Shown: positions 6,658 through 13,790 of the stretch, one piece after another
How positions within the stretch are numbered: the stretch's first letter is position 1
Layout: each line of letters opens with the position of its first letter
Source: Pseudomonadota bacterium
GTDB lineage: Bacteria > Pseudomonadota > Gammaproteobacteria > Burkholderiales > Nitrosomonadaceae
NCBI GenBank assembly: GCA_018240935.1
Contig: JAFEEV010000143.1
Location: forward strand, 1 to 14,019
DNA: 14,019 nucleotides
Direction: 5' to 3'
Program-made: the position numbers and the translations under genes
The notes under the pieces: model-generated
What the model was told of the DNA's origin: nothing
Database searches by the model: none
The model's input: only the letters and a program-made list of their open reading frames with translations

Positions 6658-7485
6658 GTGCATGAGTGGGATCCTGGTTTTGTTGATCGTTCGCCGATGT
6701 TTGAATCCTTTCTCCAGCTGAAAGGGTATTTAGGGAATCAACAAAACTGGCCGGATCCGGATGATCTCAATCATTTCGATTTCCAGCAAAACCGGCAGAT
6801 TTTTACCCGTTCGGGAAAACTTGTCCGTTTTGTATCCCAAACTCCTGGAAAACAGGATGCCGGGCAAAAATATGAATCAAGGATTTATTTGACCGGCCAA
6901 GTGCCGACAAGGGCCGGGAACTGGCATGATTTTTTTAATGCATTGGTATGGAAATTATTTCCGCGCGCCAAATCGGCGCTCAATGAATTGCATTTTCAGG
7001 CGCAGCTGGCGGAACTATCCAATAAAGACAAAAACCGGTGCGGATTAAGAGACGCTGCCACGCTTTTTGACGAATCGGGCGTGATCGTCATCAGCAGTCA
7101 AACTGCATTAATTCAATTAATCAAAGATTTTGAGTGGAAAGAATTATTTTGGCGGCAGCGTAGCGCAGTGTTGTCATCTATGCGGTTTTTTATTTTCGGT
7201 CATGGATTGTATGAAAAAGCACTGGATCCTTATACCGGTATGACTGGAAAAGCCATTATTTTTGAAGTGTGTCAAACTTTTTTTGCACAAGCGCTGCCGG
7301 ATCAACTGGCTGCGATTGATTCGATGCTGGAATCTTTTTTGTTACATACGTTATCGTCCAGCGCCGATCTTGCGCCCGTTCCCCTATTAGGTTACCCAGG
7401 CTGGGTTGAGGATAATGACAATGAAACATATTATGAAAATAAAAAATATTTTCGCGAGCGGCATAAACTCAATCCAATGATCTAA
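6652..7485 (+). CDS. DUF3025 family protein of unknown function
   Basis: The 277-residue protein appears soluble, with no signal peptide or membrane segment. It carries the hallmark stretch of DUF3025 proteins: VPTR at 84-87, GNWHDFFNALVW at 89-100, a following FPRAKSALNELH, and RDAATLFDESG ending at residue 143. The clustered W, H, D, N and R residues look conserved enough to be functional, but no activity is known to me and I assign none. It is found widely in beta- and gammaproteobacteria. It follows the EI24 gene by 47 bases and precedes ndk by 149. The ATG at 6652 has no evident Shine-Dalgarno site and lies inside the right arm of an imperfect inverted repeat (6610-6657). A later ATG at residue 16 is a possible alternative start. 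Confidence 0.72.
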   Translation: MGVHEWDPGFVDRSPMFESFLQLKGYLGNQQNWPDPDDLNHFDFQQNRQIFTRSGKLVRFVSQTPGKQDAGQKYESRIYLTGQVPTRAGNWHDFFNALVWKLFPRAKSALNELHFQAQLAELSNKDKNRCGLRDAATLFDESGVIVISSQTALIQLIKDFEWKELFWRQRSAVLSSMRFFIFGHGLYEKALDPYTGMTGKAIIFEVCQTFFAQALPDQLAAIDSMLESFLLHTLSSSADLAPVPLLGYPGWVEDNDNETYYENKKYFRERHKLNPMI

Positions 7486-7494
7486 AAATATTTC

Positions 7495-7525
7495 TTTACC
7501 GGTCATGGAGCGTAGATTCGGTAAA
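7495..7525 (+). repeat. Inverted repeat after the DUF3025 gene, weak terminator candidate
   Basis: TTTACCG at 7495-7501 and CGGTAAA at 7519-7525 are exact inverted copies around a 17-base loop, starting 10 bases after the DUF3025 stop. The bases after the stem (TTCCTTTTGGG) give only a poor T-tract and the stem is short, so intrinsic termination here is doubtful. Confidence 0.25.
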
Positions 7526-7593
7526 TTCCTTTTGGGCAATGATCCATGCGCGAATTAATCCGGATGTTTTTCGAATCACGGCTGTTTTTTTGT

Positions 7594-7604
7594 TAAAATA
7601 TAAC
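7594..7604 (+). promoter_or_regulatory. Possible -10 region of the ndk promoter
   Basis: TAAAAT at 7594-7599 overlaps TATAAC at 7599-7604, each 5 of 6 against TATAAT, 31-41 bases before the ndk start. No convincing -35 box sits at 16-18 bases upstream. A promoter is expected here because ndk opens a conserved gene run after a 149-base gap. Confidence 0.4.
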
Positions 7605-7624
7605 GCTTAATTTACTAATTTATT

Positions 7625-7628
7625 GGAG
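7625..7628 (+). promoter_or_regulatory. Shine-Dalgarno site deciding the ndk start
   Basis: GGAG lies six bases before ATG 7635. The frame also opens earlier with TTG at 7623, but that would put this site inside the gene and add four residues not found in the family, so 7635 is chosen. Confidence 0.75.
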
Positions 7629-7634
7629 TATTTA

Positions 7635-8060
7635 ATGGCAATTGAAAGAACACTATCCATCATTAAACCAGACGCTGTAGCAAAGAATGTGATTGGACAA
7701 ATTTATTCCCGTTTTGAATCAAATGGTTTGAAAATTATTGCGGCGCGTATGGTGCATTTGTCGCAAGCCGATGCGGAGCAATTTTACGCTGTGCATCGAG
7801 CACGCCCATTTTTCAACGATCTGGTTAAATTTATGACATCCGGTCCGGTGATGGTGCAAGTGCTGGAAGGAGATGACGCCATTAAGAAGAATCGCGATTT
7901 AATGGGAGCCACCGATCCCAAGAAAGCGGAGAAAGGAACGATCCGCGCCGACTTCGCCGACAGCATCGATGCCAATGCCGTGCATGGTTCGGATGCGCCG
8001 GAAACAGCCGCGGTTGAAATCGCCTGTTTCTTCCCGGCATTGAATATCTATTCACGTTAA
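7635..8060 (+). CDS. ndk: Nucleoside diphosphate kinase
   Basis: The 141-residue protein is the standard length for bacterial Ndk. It opens MAIERTLSIIKPDAVAKN and carries the phosphate-accepting histidine as H117 in NAVHGSDAPETA, with GATDPKKAEKGTIRADFA before it. Ndk transfers the terminal phosphate from ATP to other nucleoside diphosphates through a phosphohistidine intermediate and so balances the NTP and dNTP pools in the cytoplasm. The start at 7635 is supported by a GGAG site and by the family N-terminus. It heads the conserved run ndk-rlmN-pilW-rodZ-ispG-hisS. rlmN begins 24 bases after its stop with no terminator between, so co-transcription is likely. No key residue is missing. Confidence 0.97.
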   Translation: MAIERTLSIIKPDAVAKNVIGQIYSRFESNGLKIIAARMVHLSQADAEQFYAVHRARPFFNDLVKFMTSGPVMVQVLEGDDAIKKNRDLMGATDPKKAEKGTIRADFADSIDANAVHGSDAPETAAVEIACFFPALNIYSR

Positions 8061-8084
8061 GACACTCAGTTTTATAGCTCAATA

Positions 8085-9185
8085 GTGACAATCAATCTGT
8101 TAAATTACGACGGCAAGGGGCTGGTCGATATTTGCACCGAAATAGGCGAAAAACCTTTCCGTGCAAAACAGCTGCTGCGCTGGATTCACCAGTCCGGTAC
8201 CGCTGATTTTGCCGCAATGAGCGACTTGGCCAAAAGTTTGCGTGAGAAACTGGCTGCCATGGCGGTTATCGAATTGCCGCAAATCACGTATGACTCCGTG
8301 GCCGCAGACGGCACGCGCAAATGGTTGCTTTCGGTCGGCTCCGGCAACGGCATAGAAACGGTATTCATACCGGAAGCCAATCGCGGCACACTCTGTGTAT
8401 CCAGTCAAGTAGGGTGCGCTTTAGCGTGCGCTTTTTGTTCGACCGGGAAACAAGGGTTTAATCGTAATTTAACAGTGGCTGAGATCATCGGGCAGTTGTG
8501 GATTGCCAACAAGATGGTCGGATTGGAGACCGGCGATAAGGTACCGCAGACAAACCGGGCCGTGACCAATGTGGTCATGATGGGGATGGGAGAGCCGCTG
8601 GCTAATTTTGATAATGTGGTTACCGCGCTGGATATTATGCTGGATGATCATGCGTATGGTCTCTCCCGCCGCCGTGTCACCGTCAGCACATCCGGATTGG
8701 TGCCCGCGATAGACCGGTTGCGGGAACGCTGTCCGGTCGCGCTGGCGATTTCTTTGCATGCGCCGAACGATGCATTGCGCGATCAGCTGGTGCCGATTAA
8801 TAAGAAGTACCCAATCAAGGAATTGCTGGCGGCTTGCCAGCGCTACTTGCCGTCCGCTCCGCGTGATTTCATCACGTTCGAATATGTCATGCTGGACGGT
8901 GTCAATGACAGCGCCGCGCATGCGCGTGAACTGATTAAATTGGTGCAGGATGTTCCTTGCAAATTCAATTTAATCCCTTTTAATTCATTTCATGACTCCG
9001 GGTTTAAGCGCTCAAGCGCCGAGGCCGTGCGGGTTTTCCGGGATATATTGATGCAGGCGGGATTGGTTACCACGGTGCGAAAAACCCGCGGAGACGATAT
9101 TGCTGCGGCTTGCGGCCAGCTCGCCGGGCAGGTGAAAGATAAGACACGCCGCACGGCCGGTTTGAAAATAGAGGCCGTGCAGTGA
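8085..9185 (+). CDS. rlmN: RlmN, dual-specificity 23S rRNA/tRNA adenine-C2 methyltransferase (radical SAM)
   Basis: The 366-residue protein has the RlmN layout: an N-terminal RNA-binding part (GEKPFRAKQLLRWIH, then MSDLAKSLREKL) and a radical SAM barrel. The [4Fe-4S] cysteines are C111, C115 and C118 in CALACAFC; GMGEPLANFDNV follows. The methyl-carrying cysteine is C343 in RGDDIAAACGQLAG, equivalent to E. coli C355. RlmN methylates C2 of A2503 in 23S rRNA and A37 in a group of tRNAs, supporting accurate translation. The start is GTG at 8085, the only sensible one, since the next Met would remove the conserved N-terminus; no clear ribosome site precedes it. The stop overlaps the pilW start as GTGA. 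Confidence 0.96.
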   Translation: MTINLLNYDGKGLVDICTEIGEKPFRAKQLLRWIHQSGTADFAAMSDLAKSLREKLAAMAVIELPQITYDSVAADGTRKWLLSVGSGNGIETVFIPEANRGTLCVSSQVGCALACAFCSTGKQGFNRNLTVAEIIGQLWIANKMVGLETGDKVPQTNRAVTNVVMMGMGEPLANFDNVVTALDIMLDDHAYGLSRRRVTVSTSGLVPAIDRLRERCPVALAISLHAPNDALRDQLVPINKKYPIKELLAACQRYLPSAPRDFITFEYVMLDGVNDSAAHARELIKLVQDVPCKFNLIPFNSFHDSGFKRSSAEAVRVFRDILMQAGLVTTVRKTRGDDIAAACGQLAGQVKDKTRRTAGLKIEAVQ

Positions 9186-9973
9186 AAAAGAATTGGTTGC
9201 TGCTGCTTTTTGCACTGCCGCCGGTCTTATTAGGACTGAGTGGGTGCGTGCAGCAAGCGGTGAACAACGGAATGCCGCTGCAAAGCGGATCGGATCGGGC
9301 GTTGCAAAGCGCCAAAATCCATACCGAACTGGCGGCCGAATATTATTATCGCGGGCAACTCGATGTCGCCATCGAAGAAGTCAATGAAGCCTTGAAAGCT
9401 CAATCCAATTACGCGCTGGCTTATAATGTGCTGGGGTTGATCAATATGACCTTGAATGAAAACAGCAAAGCGCTGGAGAATTTTGAGCGCGCCGTCCGGC
9501 TGGCGCCGAGAAACTCCGAAATTCGTAATAACTATGGCTGGTTTCTATGTCAGCGCTTTGCGCAACGCATGGATCAAGCGATCGAGCATTTCATGGCGGC
9601 AGCCAAGGATCCGCTCTATGCCACACCGGAGATGTCCTATGCCAATGCCGGGATTTGCGAGACAAAGCGCCGGAATTACACGGAAGCGAGGCTTTTGTTT
9701 CAGAAAGCATTGTCTCTTCAGACTAACTATTCGCCAGCGATAATCGGACTGATCGATATGGATTTTCAACGCGGTAATTTAGCGGAAGCAAAATCCAAAC
9801 TGGCGCAGTTTTTGCAGAATAACCCGCCCACTGCGGAGAGTCTGTTAATGGCGATAAAAATCGAACAAGCGATGGGTAATCAATTGGCCGTTGACAGCTA
9901 TATTTTTCAGTTGCAGAAACATTTTCCTGAATCCAAAGAAACAGCCATGATTCGAGAAGGAGCGGTGAAATGA
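9182..9973 (+). CDS. pilW: PilW/PilF, type IV pilus biogenesis/stability lipoprotein with TPR repeats
   Basis: The 263-residue protein starts with a lipoprotein signal: KK, a hydrophobic stretch and the lipobox LSGC with C22 as the lipidated residue. TPR helices follow, for example AAEYYYRGQLDVAIEEVNEA, ALAYNVLGLINMTLNENSKA, then NNYGWFLCQR and YANAGICETKRRNYTEARLL. In the family (PilW in Neisseria, PilF in Pseudomonas) this outer-membrane lipoprotein helps the PilQ secretin assemble and stabilises pili. The start is GTG at 9182, overlapping the rlmN stop by four bases, and the stop overlaps rodZ as ATGA, so translation of all three is probably coupled. Location between rlmN and rodZ is the standard place for pilF/pilW. 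Gene naming varies among species. Confidence 0.92.
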   Translation: MKKNWLLLLFALPPVLLGLSGCVQQAVNNGMPLQSGSDRALQSAKIHTELAAEYYYRGQLDVAIEEVNEALKAQSNYALAYNVLGLINMTLNENSKALENFERAVRLAPRNSEIRNNYGWFLCQRFAQRMDQAIEHFMAAAKDPLYATPEMSYANAGICETKRRNYTEARLLFQKALSLQTNYSPAIIGLIDMDFQRGNLAEAKSKLAQFLQNNPPTAESLLMAIKIEQAMGNQLAVDSYIFQLQKHFPESKETAMIREGAVK

Positions 9974-11205
9974 TGAATACAACCAATACAACCGATGAGA
10001 AAAATAGCAACGGCCGGCAATTCTCTGAAAGCACTCAAGTTGCGCCAGAAAATTCAGCCATGGCCGCAGAGATCTCTTCAACAGCTCAGCGTGAAGAGGA
10101 TTCCAATGCGCCGGTATCGGGTTCCGATCATCACCGCAGGCAACTTCAAACCAATAATAATTACAACAGCATGAATATGGCTTCCGATAATCCGCCGGCA
10201 AAAACCGAATTCAACAACATTGACGCGGCGAGTGTCGTGCAAAGTGTCGGGCATTTATTGCGTAACGCGCGAATGGCCAAAGGCATGAGCGTTGATGATG
10301 TATCGCGGCAATTACGCCTTTCCGTGCCGCAAATTGAAGCAATCGAAAAAGAGGATTTTGAGAAAATACCCGGACGTACGTTTTTGCGCGGCTTTATCCG
10401 CAATTATGCCCATCTGGTTCAATTGGACCCGGCTCCGTTGCTGCAAATGCTCCCGGCGTCGGCGCGGATCGTATCGACTTATGAGCGCACGCCGTTCAAG
10501 AACAAACAAATATCGTTTTCCTCGAACCGCGAGGCTCCGGGGAATCATTCATTGATTATCGCCGCCATTTTGCTGGTTATTGTATTAGGTGCGTATTTTA
10601 TCTTTGAGAACGGGGGGTGGAACAAGAATTCCGATTCCAGCAGCGTCGCAAATGAGGAAACGAAGACTGAGTCTGCAATCGCGTCAGTGGAGATTCAATT
10701 GCCTTTGCCGGCGGCTGCCAAGAACTCGACCGGCGCGCCATTGAACCAATCACCCGAAACCGCTCAACCGGCGCGCCATCCGGAAAATACCGAAACCGCG
10801 GCGGATGTAAAAACAGATACCGTGACAATGGATATTAAGCCTGTTGCGGAGAAAGGCGAGAAAACTGAGAAAGCCGAAAAAGCCGGAAAAATAGAAAAGA
10901 CTGAAAAAGCCGAAAAGACCGAAAAGGCCGAGAAAGTAGAGAATAAAACGGATACGGCCAAAAACATGGGCCATTTACATTTCAAATTTACGGCCGACTC
11001 CTGGGTCAAAGTTGTTGACGGCGCAGGCACTTCCGTTTTCGAACAGCTTAAGAAGGGCGGCAGCGAACAGACTGTCACCGGCAAGCGGCCGCTGTCGATC
11101 GTGATAGGCAATGCATCGGGGGTCAATCTCACCTATAATGACAAGGAAATCGACATTTCATCCTACAAAAAACAAGGTGGAACCGCGCGTTTCACGCTCG
11201 AATAA
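9970..11205 (+). CDS. rodZ: RodZ-like helix-turn-helix membrane protein (cell shape), with long N-terminal leader and EKx repeat
   Basis: The 411-residue protein has the RodZ order: a Cro/C1-type helix-turn-helix domain at about 92-155 (GHLLRNARMAKGMSVDDVSRQ region, then RTFLRGFIRNYA), a membrane helix at 195-212, a polar periplasmic linker, and a C-terminal DUF4115 domain at about 335-411. RodZ links cytoplasmic MreB filaments to the wall-building elongasome and so keeps rod shape. Two features stand out. About 85 polar, probably disordered residues precede the helix-turn-helix, which in E. coli starts near the N-terminus. The linker holds ten EKx triplets at 294-324. ATG 9970 overlaps the pilW stop, favouring the long form; an internal ATG at 10171 lacks a ribosome site. 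The linker is also rich in E, T and A. Confidence 0.88.
   Translation: MMNTTNTTDEKNSNGRQFSESTQVAPENSAMAAEISSTAQREEDSNAPVSGSDHHRRQLQTNNNYNSMNMASDNPPAKTEFNNIDAASVVQSVGHLLRNARMAKGMSVDDVSRQLRLSVPQIEAIEKEDFEKIPGRTFLRGFIRNYAHLVQLDPAPLLQMLPASARIVSTYERTPFKNKQISFSSNREAPGNHSLIIAAILLVIVLGAYFIFENGGWNKNSDSSSVANEETKTESAIASVEIQLPLPAAAKNSTGAPLNQSPETAQPARHPENTETAADVKTDTVTMDIKPVAEKGEKTEKAEKAGKIEKTEKAEKTEKAEKVENKTDTAKNMGHLHFKFTADSWVKVVDGAGTSVFEQLKKGGSEQTVTGKRPLSIVIGNASGVNLTYNDKEIDISSYKKQGGTARFTLE
10849..10941 (+). repeat. 9-base tandem repeat coding for EKx in rodZ
   Basis: About ten imperfect copies of a 9-base unit close to GAAAAGRCC run in frame through rodZ. They give triplets EKG, EKT, EKA, EKA, GKI, EKT, EKA, EKT, EKA, EKV. 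Changes in copy number would keep the reading frame. Confidence 0.9.
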
Positions 11206-11250
11206 AAGTACCTGTAATCTTTTGATCTCAATACCATTTACCATTAAATT

Positions 11251-12489
11251 ATGTCTGACAACAGTTCTTCAATAAATCGCCGGCCCAGTGTGGGCGTCCG
11301 GGTCGGTTCCGTTATGCTGGGCGGCGGCGCGCCGGTCGTAGTGCAATCCATGACCAATACCGATACGGGGGATGAGGTTGCCACAACCGAACAAGTGGCG
11401 CAATTAGCGCGCGCCGGTTCCGAGCTGGTGCGTATCACCGTCAATTCGATGGAAGCAGCGAAAGCGGTGGCGGGAATTCGTGCGCGCCTGGATGATATGG
11501 GGTGCCATGTGCCGTTAGTGGGCGATTTTCATTTCAACGGCCACAAGCTGCTGACCAGCTACCCGGAATGCGCGCAAGCACTGGCTAAGTTGCGGATTAA
11601 TCCCGGTAATGTCGGACATGGCAAGAAACGCGATGAGCAATTCAGCACGCTGATCGAAATTGCCTGTAAGTACGACAAGCCAGTACGCATCGGTGTCAAC
11701 TGGGGCAGCCTGGATCCGGAAATGCTGGCGCGCATCATGGACGAGAACGCCGCTTCCAGTAATCCGCAAGACGCCAAATACGTCATGCGCGAAGCGTTGA
11801 TCACATCGGCGCTGGAGAGCGCGGCCAGAGCGGAAGAAATCGGCCTGCCGCGCAGCAAAATCGTTTTGTCCTGCAAAGTGAGCGGTGTGCAGGATTTGAT
11901 TATGGTTTACCGGGAATTGGCCAAGCGTTGCAATTATGCGTTACACCTCGGCTTGACCGAAGCGGGCATGGGCTCCAAGGGGATTGTGGCGTCGACGGCG
12001 GCGTTAGCCGTGCTGCTGCAGGAAGGCATCGGCGATACGATTCGTATCTCGCTGACGCCGGAACCGGGCGGAACGCGTTCGCGCGAGGTGATCGTCGCGC
12101 AGGAAATTCTGCAAACCATGGGGTTGCGCGCGTTCGTCCCGCTGGTGGCTGCTTGCCCGGGATGCGGACGCACCACCAGCACGTATTTTCAAGAGCTGGC
12201 GGAAAGCATTCAAGCGTATGTGCGCGACGAAATGGTGGTATGGCGCGAGCAATACGATGGCGTGGAAAACATGACGCTGGCGGTTATGGGGTGTGTGGTG
12301 AACGGTCCCGGTGAAAGCAAGCACGCCAATATCGGCATCAGCTTGCCCGGTTCCGGCGAGACTCCGGTCGCGCCGGTATTCGTCGATGGTCAAAAAACAG
12401 TCACTTTGAAAGGCGATAATATCGCCAACGAATTCCGTGCGATTGTCGATCGCTATGTCAGCGAAAAGTATCCGAGAAAAGTTGTCTGA
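11251..12489 (+). CDS. ispG: IspG (GcpE), 4-hydroxy-3-methylbut-2-enyl diphosphate synthase
   Basis: The 412-residue protein matches the longer beta/gammaproteobacterial type of IspG. The N-terminal TIM barrel shows VVVQSMTNTDT, GDFHFNGH, RINPGNVG and VRIGVNWGSL. The C-terminal iron-sulfur domain has C302 and C305 in ACPGCGRT and C348 with E355 in MGCVVNGPGE, the four ligands of the [4Fe-4S] cluster. IspG converts methylerythritol cyclodiphosphate to HMBPP, the penultimate step of the MEP isoprenoid pathway, in the cytoplasm. The gene lies 45 bases after rodZ with no terminator visible and no good ribosome site, and its stop overlaps the hisS start by one base (TGATG). Function is secure; all cluster ligands are present. 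Confidence 0.97.
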   Translation: MSDNSSSINRRPSVGVRVGSVMLGGGAPVVVQSMTNTDTGDEVATTEQVAQLARAGSELVRITVNSMEAAKAVAGIRARLDDMGCHVPLVGDFHFNGHKLLTSYPECAQALAKLRINPGNVGHGKKRDEQFSTLIEIACKYDKPVRIGVNWGSLDPEMLARIMDENAASSNPQDAKYVMREALITSALESAARAEEIGLPRSKIVLSCKVSGVQDLIMVYRELAKRCNYALHLGLTEAGMGSKGIVASTAALAVLLQEGIGDTIRISLTPEPGGTRSREVIVAQEILQTMGLRAFVPLVAACPGCGRTTSTYFQELAESIQAYVRDEMVVWREQYDGVENMTLAVMGCVVNGPGESKHANIGISLPGSGETPVAPVFVDGQKTVTLKGDNIANEFRAIVDRYVSEKYPRKVV

Positions 12490-13766
12490 TGGCTAATGGG
12501 GTAAAAGCGATCCGCGGGATGAACGACATCCTGCCGGATGAATCGTATCTGTGGGCGCATTTCGAGCAGATTGTGCAGCGCTGGCTCGCCGCTTACGGTT
12601 ACCGCAATATCCGCACGCCGATCGTCGAACAGACTGATTTGTTTATCCGTTCCATCGGCGAAGTGACCGACATTGTGGAAAAAGAGATGTATACCTTTGT
12701 CGATCATCTCAACAATGACAGTCTGACGCTGCGGCCGGAAGGCACCGCTTCCTGCGTGCGTGCGGTGATCGAACATAGTTTGTTATATGCCGGTCCGCAA
12801 CGCTTGTATTATTCCGGCCCGATGTTCCGGCACGAACGTCCGCAAAAAGGCCGTTACCGGCAGTTTCACCAGGTCGGTGTGGAAGCGCTGGGTTATGCCG
12901 GACCGGATATCGACGCGGAATTGATCGTAATGTGCGCGCGTTTGTGGGATTTGCTCGGGATTTCCGGCTTGCGGTTGGAAATCAGCACGCTGGGAAACGC
13001 CGAGTCGCGCGCATTGCATCGTTCCCGGTTGATCAAATATTTCGAGCAGCATCACGGCGCGCTCGACGAGGATTCATTGCGGCGCTTGCACACCAATCCG
13101 CTGCGCATCCTCGACAGCAAGAACCCGGCCATGCAGGGCATCATCGAAAATGCGCCGAAGCTGATGGACGATCTGGACGCCGACTCGCTCAACCATTTTG
13201 AATCCTTACAGCACATTTTGCGCGAACAGGGGATTAACTTTGAAATTAATTTGCGCTTGGTCCGAGGGCTCGACTATTACAACCGCACGGTATTTGAATG
13301 GGTGACCGATAAGCTCGGCGCGCAAGGCACTGTTTGCGCCGGTGGACGCTACGACGGCTTGATCGGTCAAGTGGGGGGGAAACCTGCGCCTGCCTGCGGT
13401 TTTGCCATGGGTATCGAGCGCTTGCTTGCGTTGATGCAGGAATGCGGCGGAACGATCCCGCAACCGGTGCCGGATATTTATATTGTGCATCAGGGAGAAG
13501 CGGCGGCGGGTTATGCCTGGAAATGCGCCGAATCGCTCCGCGATCAAGGTTTTGATGTCATTTTTCACTGCGGCGGCGGCAGCTTTAAATCGCAAATGAA
13601 GAAAGCCGATGCTTGCGGCGCGCGCTACGCCATGATAATCGGCGACGACGAATTCAAAGCGCAAGAGGTGACGCTCAAGCCGTTACGCGCACCGGTTGAA
13701 CAAGCCAGCGTAAAACTGGATCTTGTTGCCGAATTGATTAATCACAAAGAATCACACAATCCATAA
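12489..13766 (+). CDS. hisS: Histidyl-tRNA synthetase (class II)
   Basis: The 425-residue protein has the expected HisRS length and motifs: IRGMNDILPDES at the N-terminus, motif 2 as FRHERPQKGRYRQFHQ at 113-128, and the histidine-specific LVRGLDYYNRTVFEW with R259, which in E. coli HisRS contacts the substrate. GGRYDGLI and motif 3 (GFAMGIERLL) follow, and the C-terminal anticodon-binding domain begins near PDIYIVHQG. It charges tRNA-His in the cytoplasm. The start overlaps the ispG stop, indicating translational coupling. A run of seven G at 13373-13379 is read through in frame, with no frameshift. The yfgM-like gene follows after 24 bases. Confidence 0.98.
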   Translation: MANGVKAIRGMNDILPDESYLWAHFEQIVQRWLAAYGYRNIRTPIVEQTDLFIRSIGEVTDIVEKEMYTFVDHLNNDSLTLRPEGTASCVRAVIEHSLLYAGPQRLYYSGPMFRHERPQKGRYRQFHQVGVEALGYAGPDIDAELIVMCARLWDLLGISGLRLEISTLGNAESRALHRSRLIKYFEQHHGALDEDSLRRLHTNPLRILDSKNPAMQGIIENAPKLMDDLDADSLNHFESLQHILREQGINFEINLRLVRGLDYYNRTVFEWVTDKLGAQGTVCAGGRYDGLIGQVGGKPAPACGFAMGIERLLALMQECGGTIPQPVPDIYIVHQGEAAAGYAWKCAESLRDQGFDVIFHCGGGSFKSQMKKADACGARYAMIIGDDEFKAQEVTLKPLRAPVEQASVKLDLVAELINHKESHNP

Positions 13767-13779
13767 ACGGGCGTTAATT

Positions 13780-13783
13780 AGGA
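13780..13783 (+). promoter_or_regulatory. Shine-Dalgarno site of the yfgM-like gene
   Basis: AGGA lies seven bases before ATG 13791 in the short gap after hisS and supports that start. Confidence 0.55.
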
Positions 13784-13790
13784 AAATACC

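Noticed and set aside
8469..8921. 150-codon - strand open frame inside rlmN
   Set aside because: rlmN is intact with all catalytic motifs in the + frame; the antisense frame shows no domain and is a coding shadow.
10750..11132. Long open frames on the - strand opposite the rodZ repeat, rich in F, S and L
   Set aside because: They are shadows created by the low-complexity EKx repeat and the codon use of rodZ; there is no start signal and no family resemblance.
13373..13379. Run of seven G in hisS as a possible frameshift site
   Set aside because: The HisRS frame continues correctly on both sides with normal motifs (GGRYDGLI before, GFAMGIERLL after), so no shift is needed or seen.
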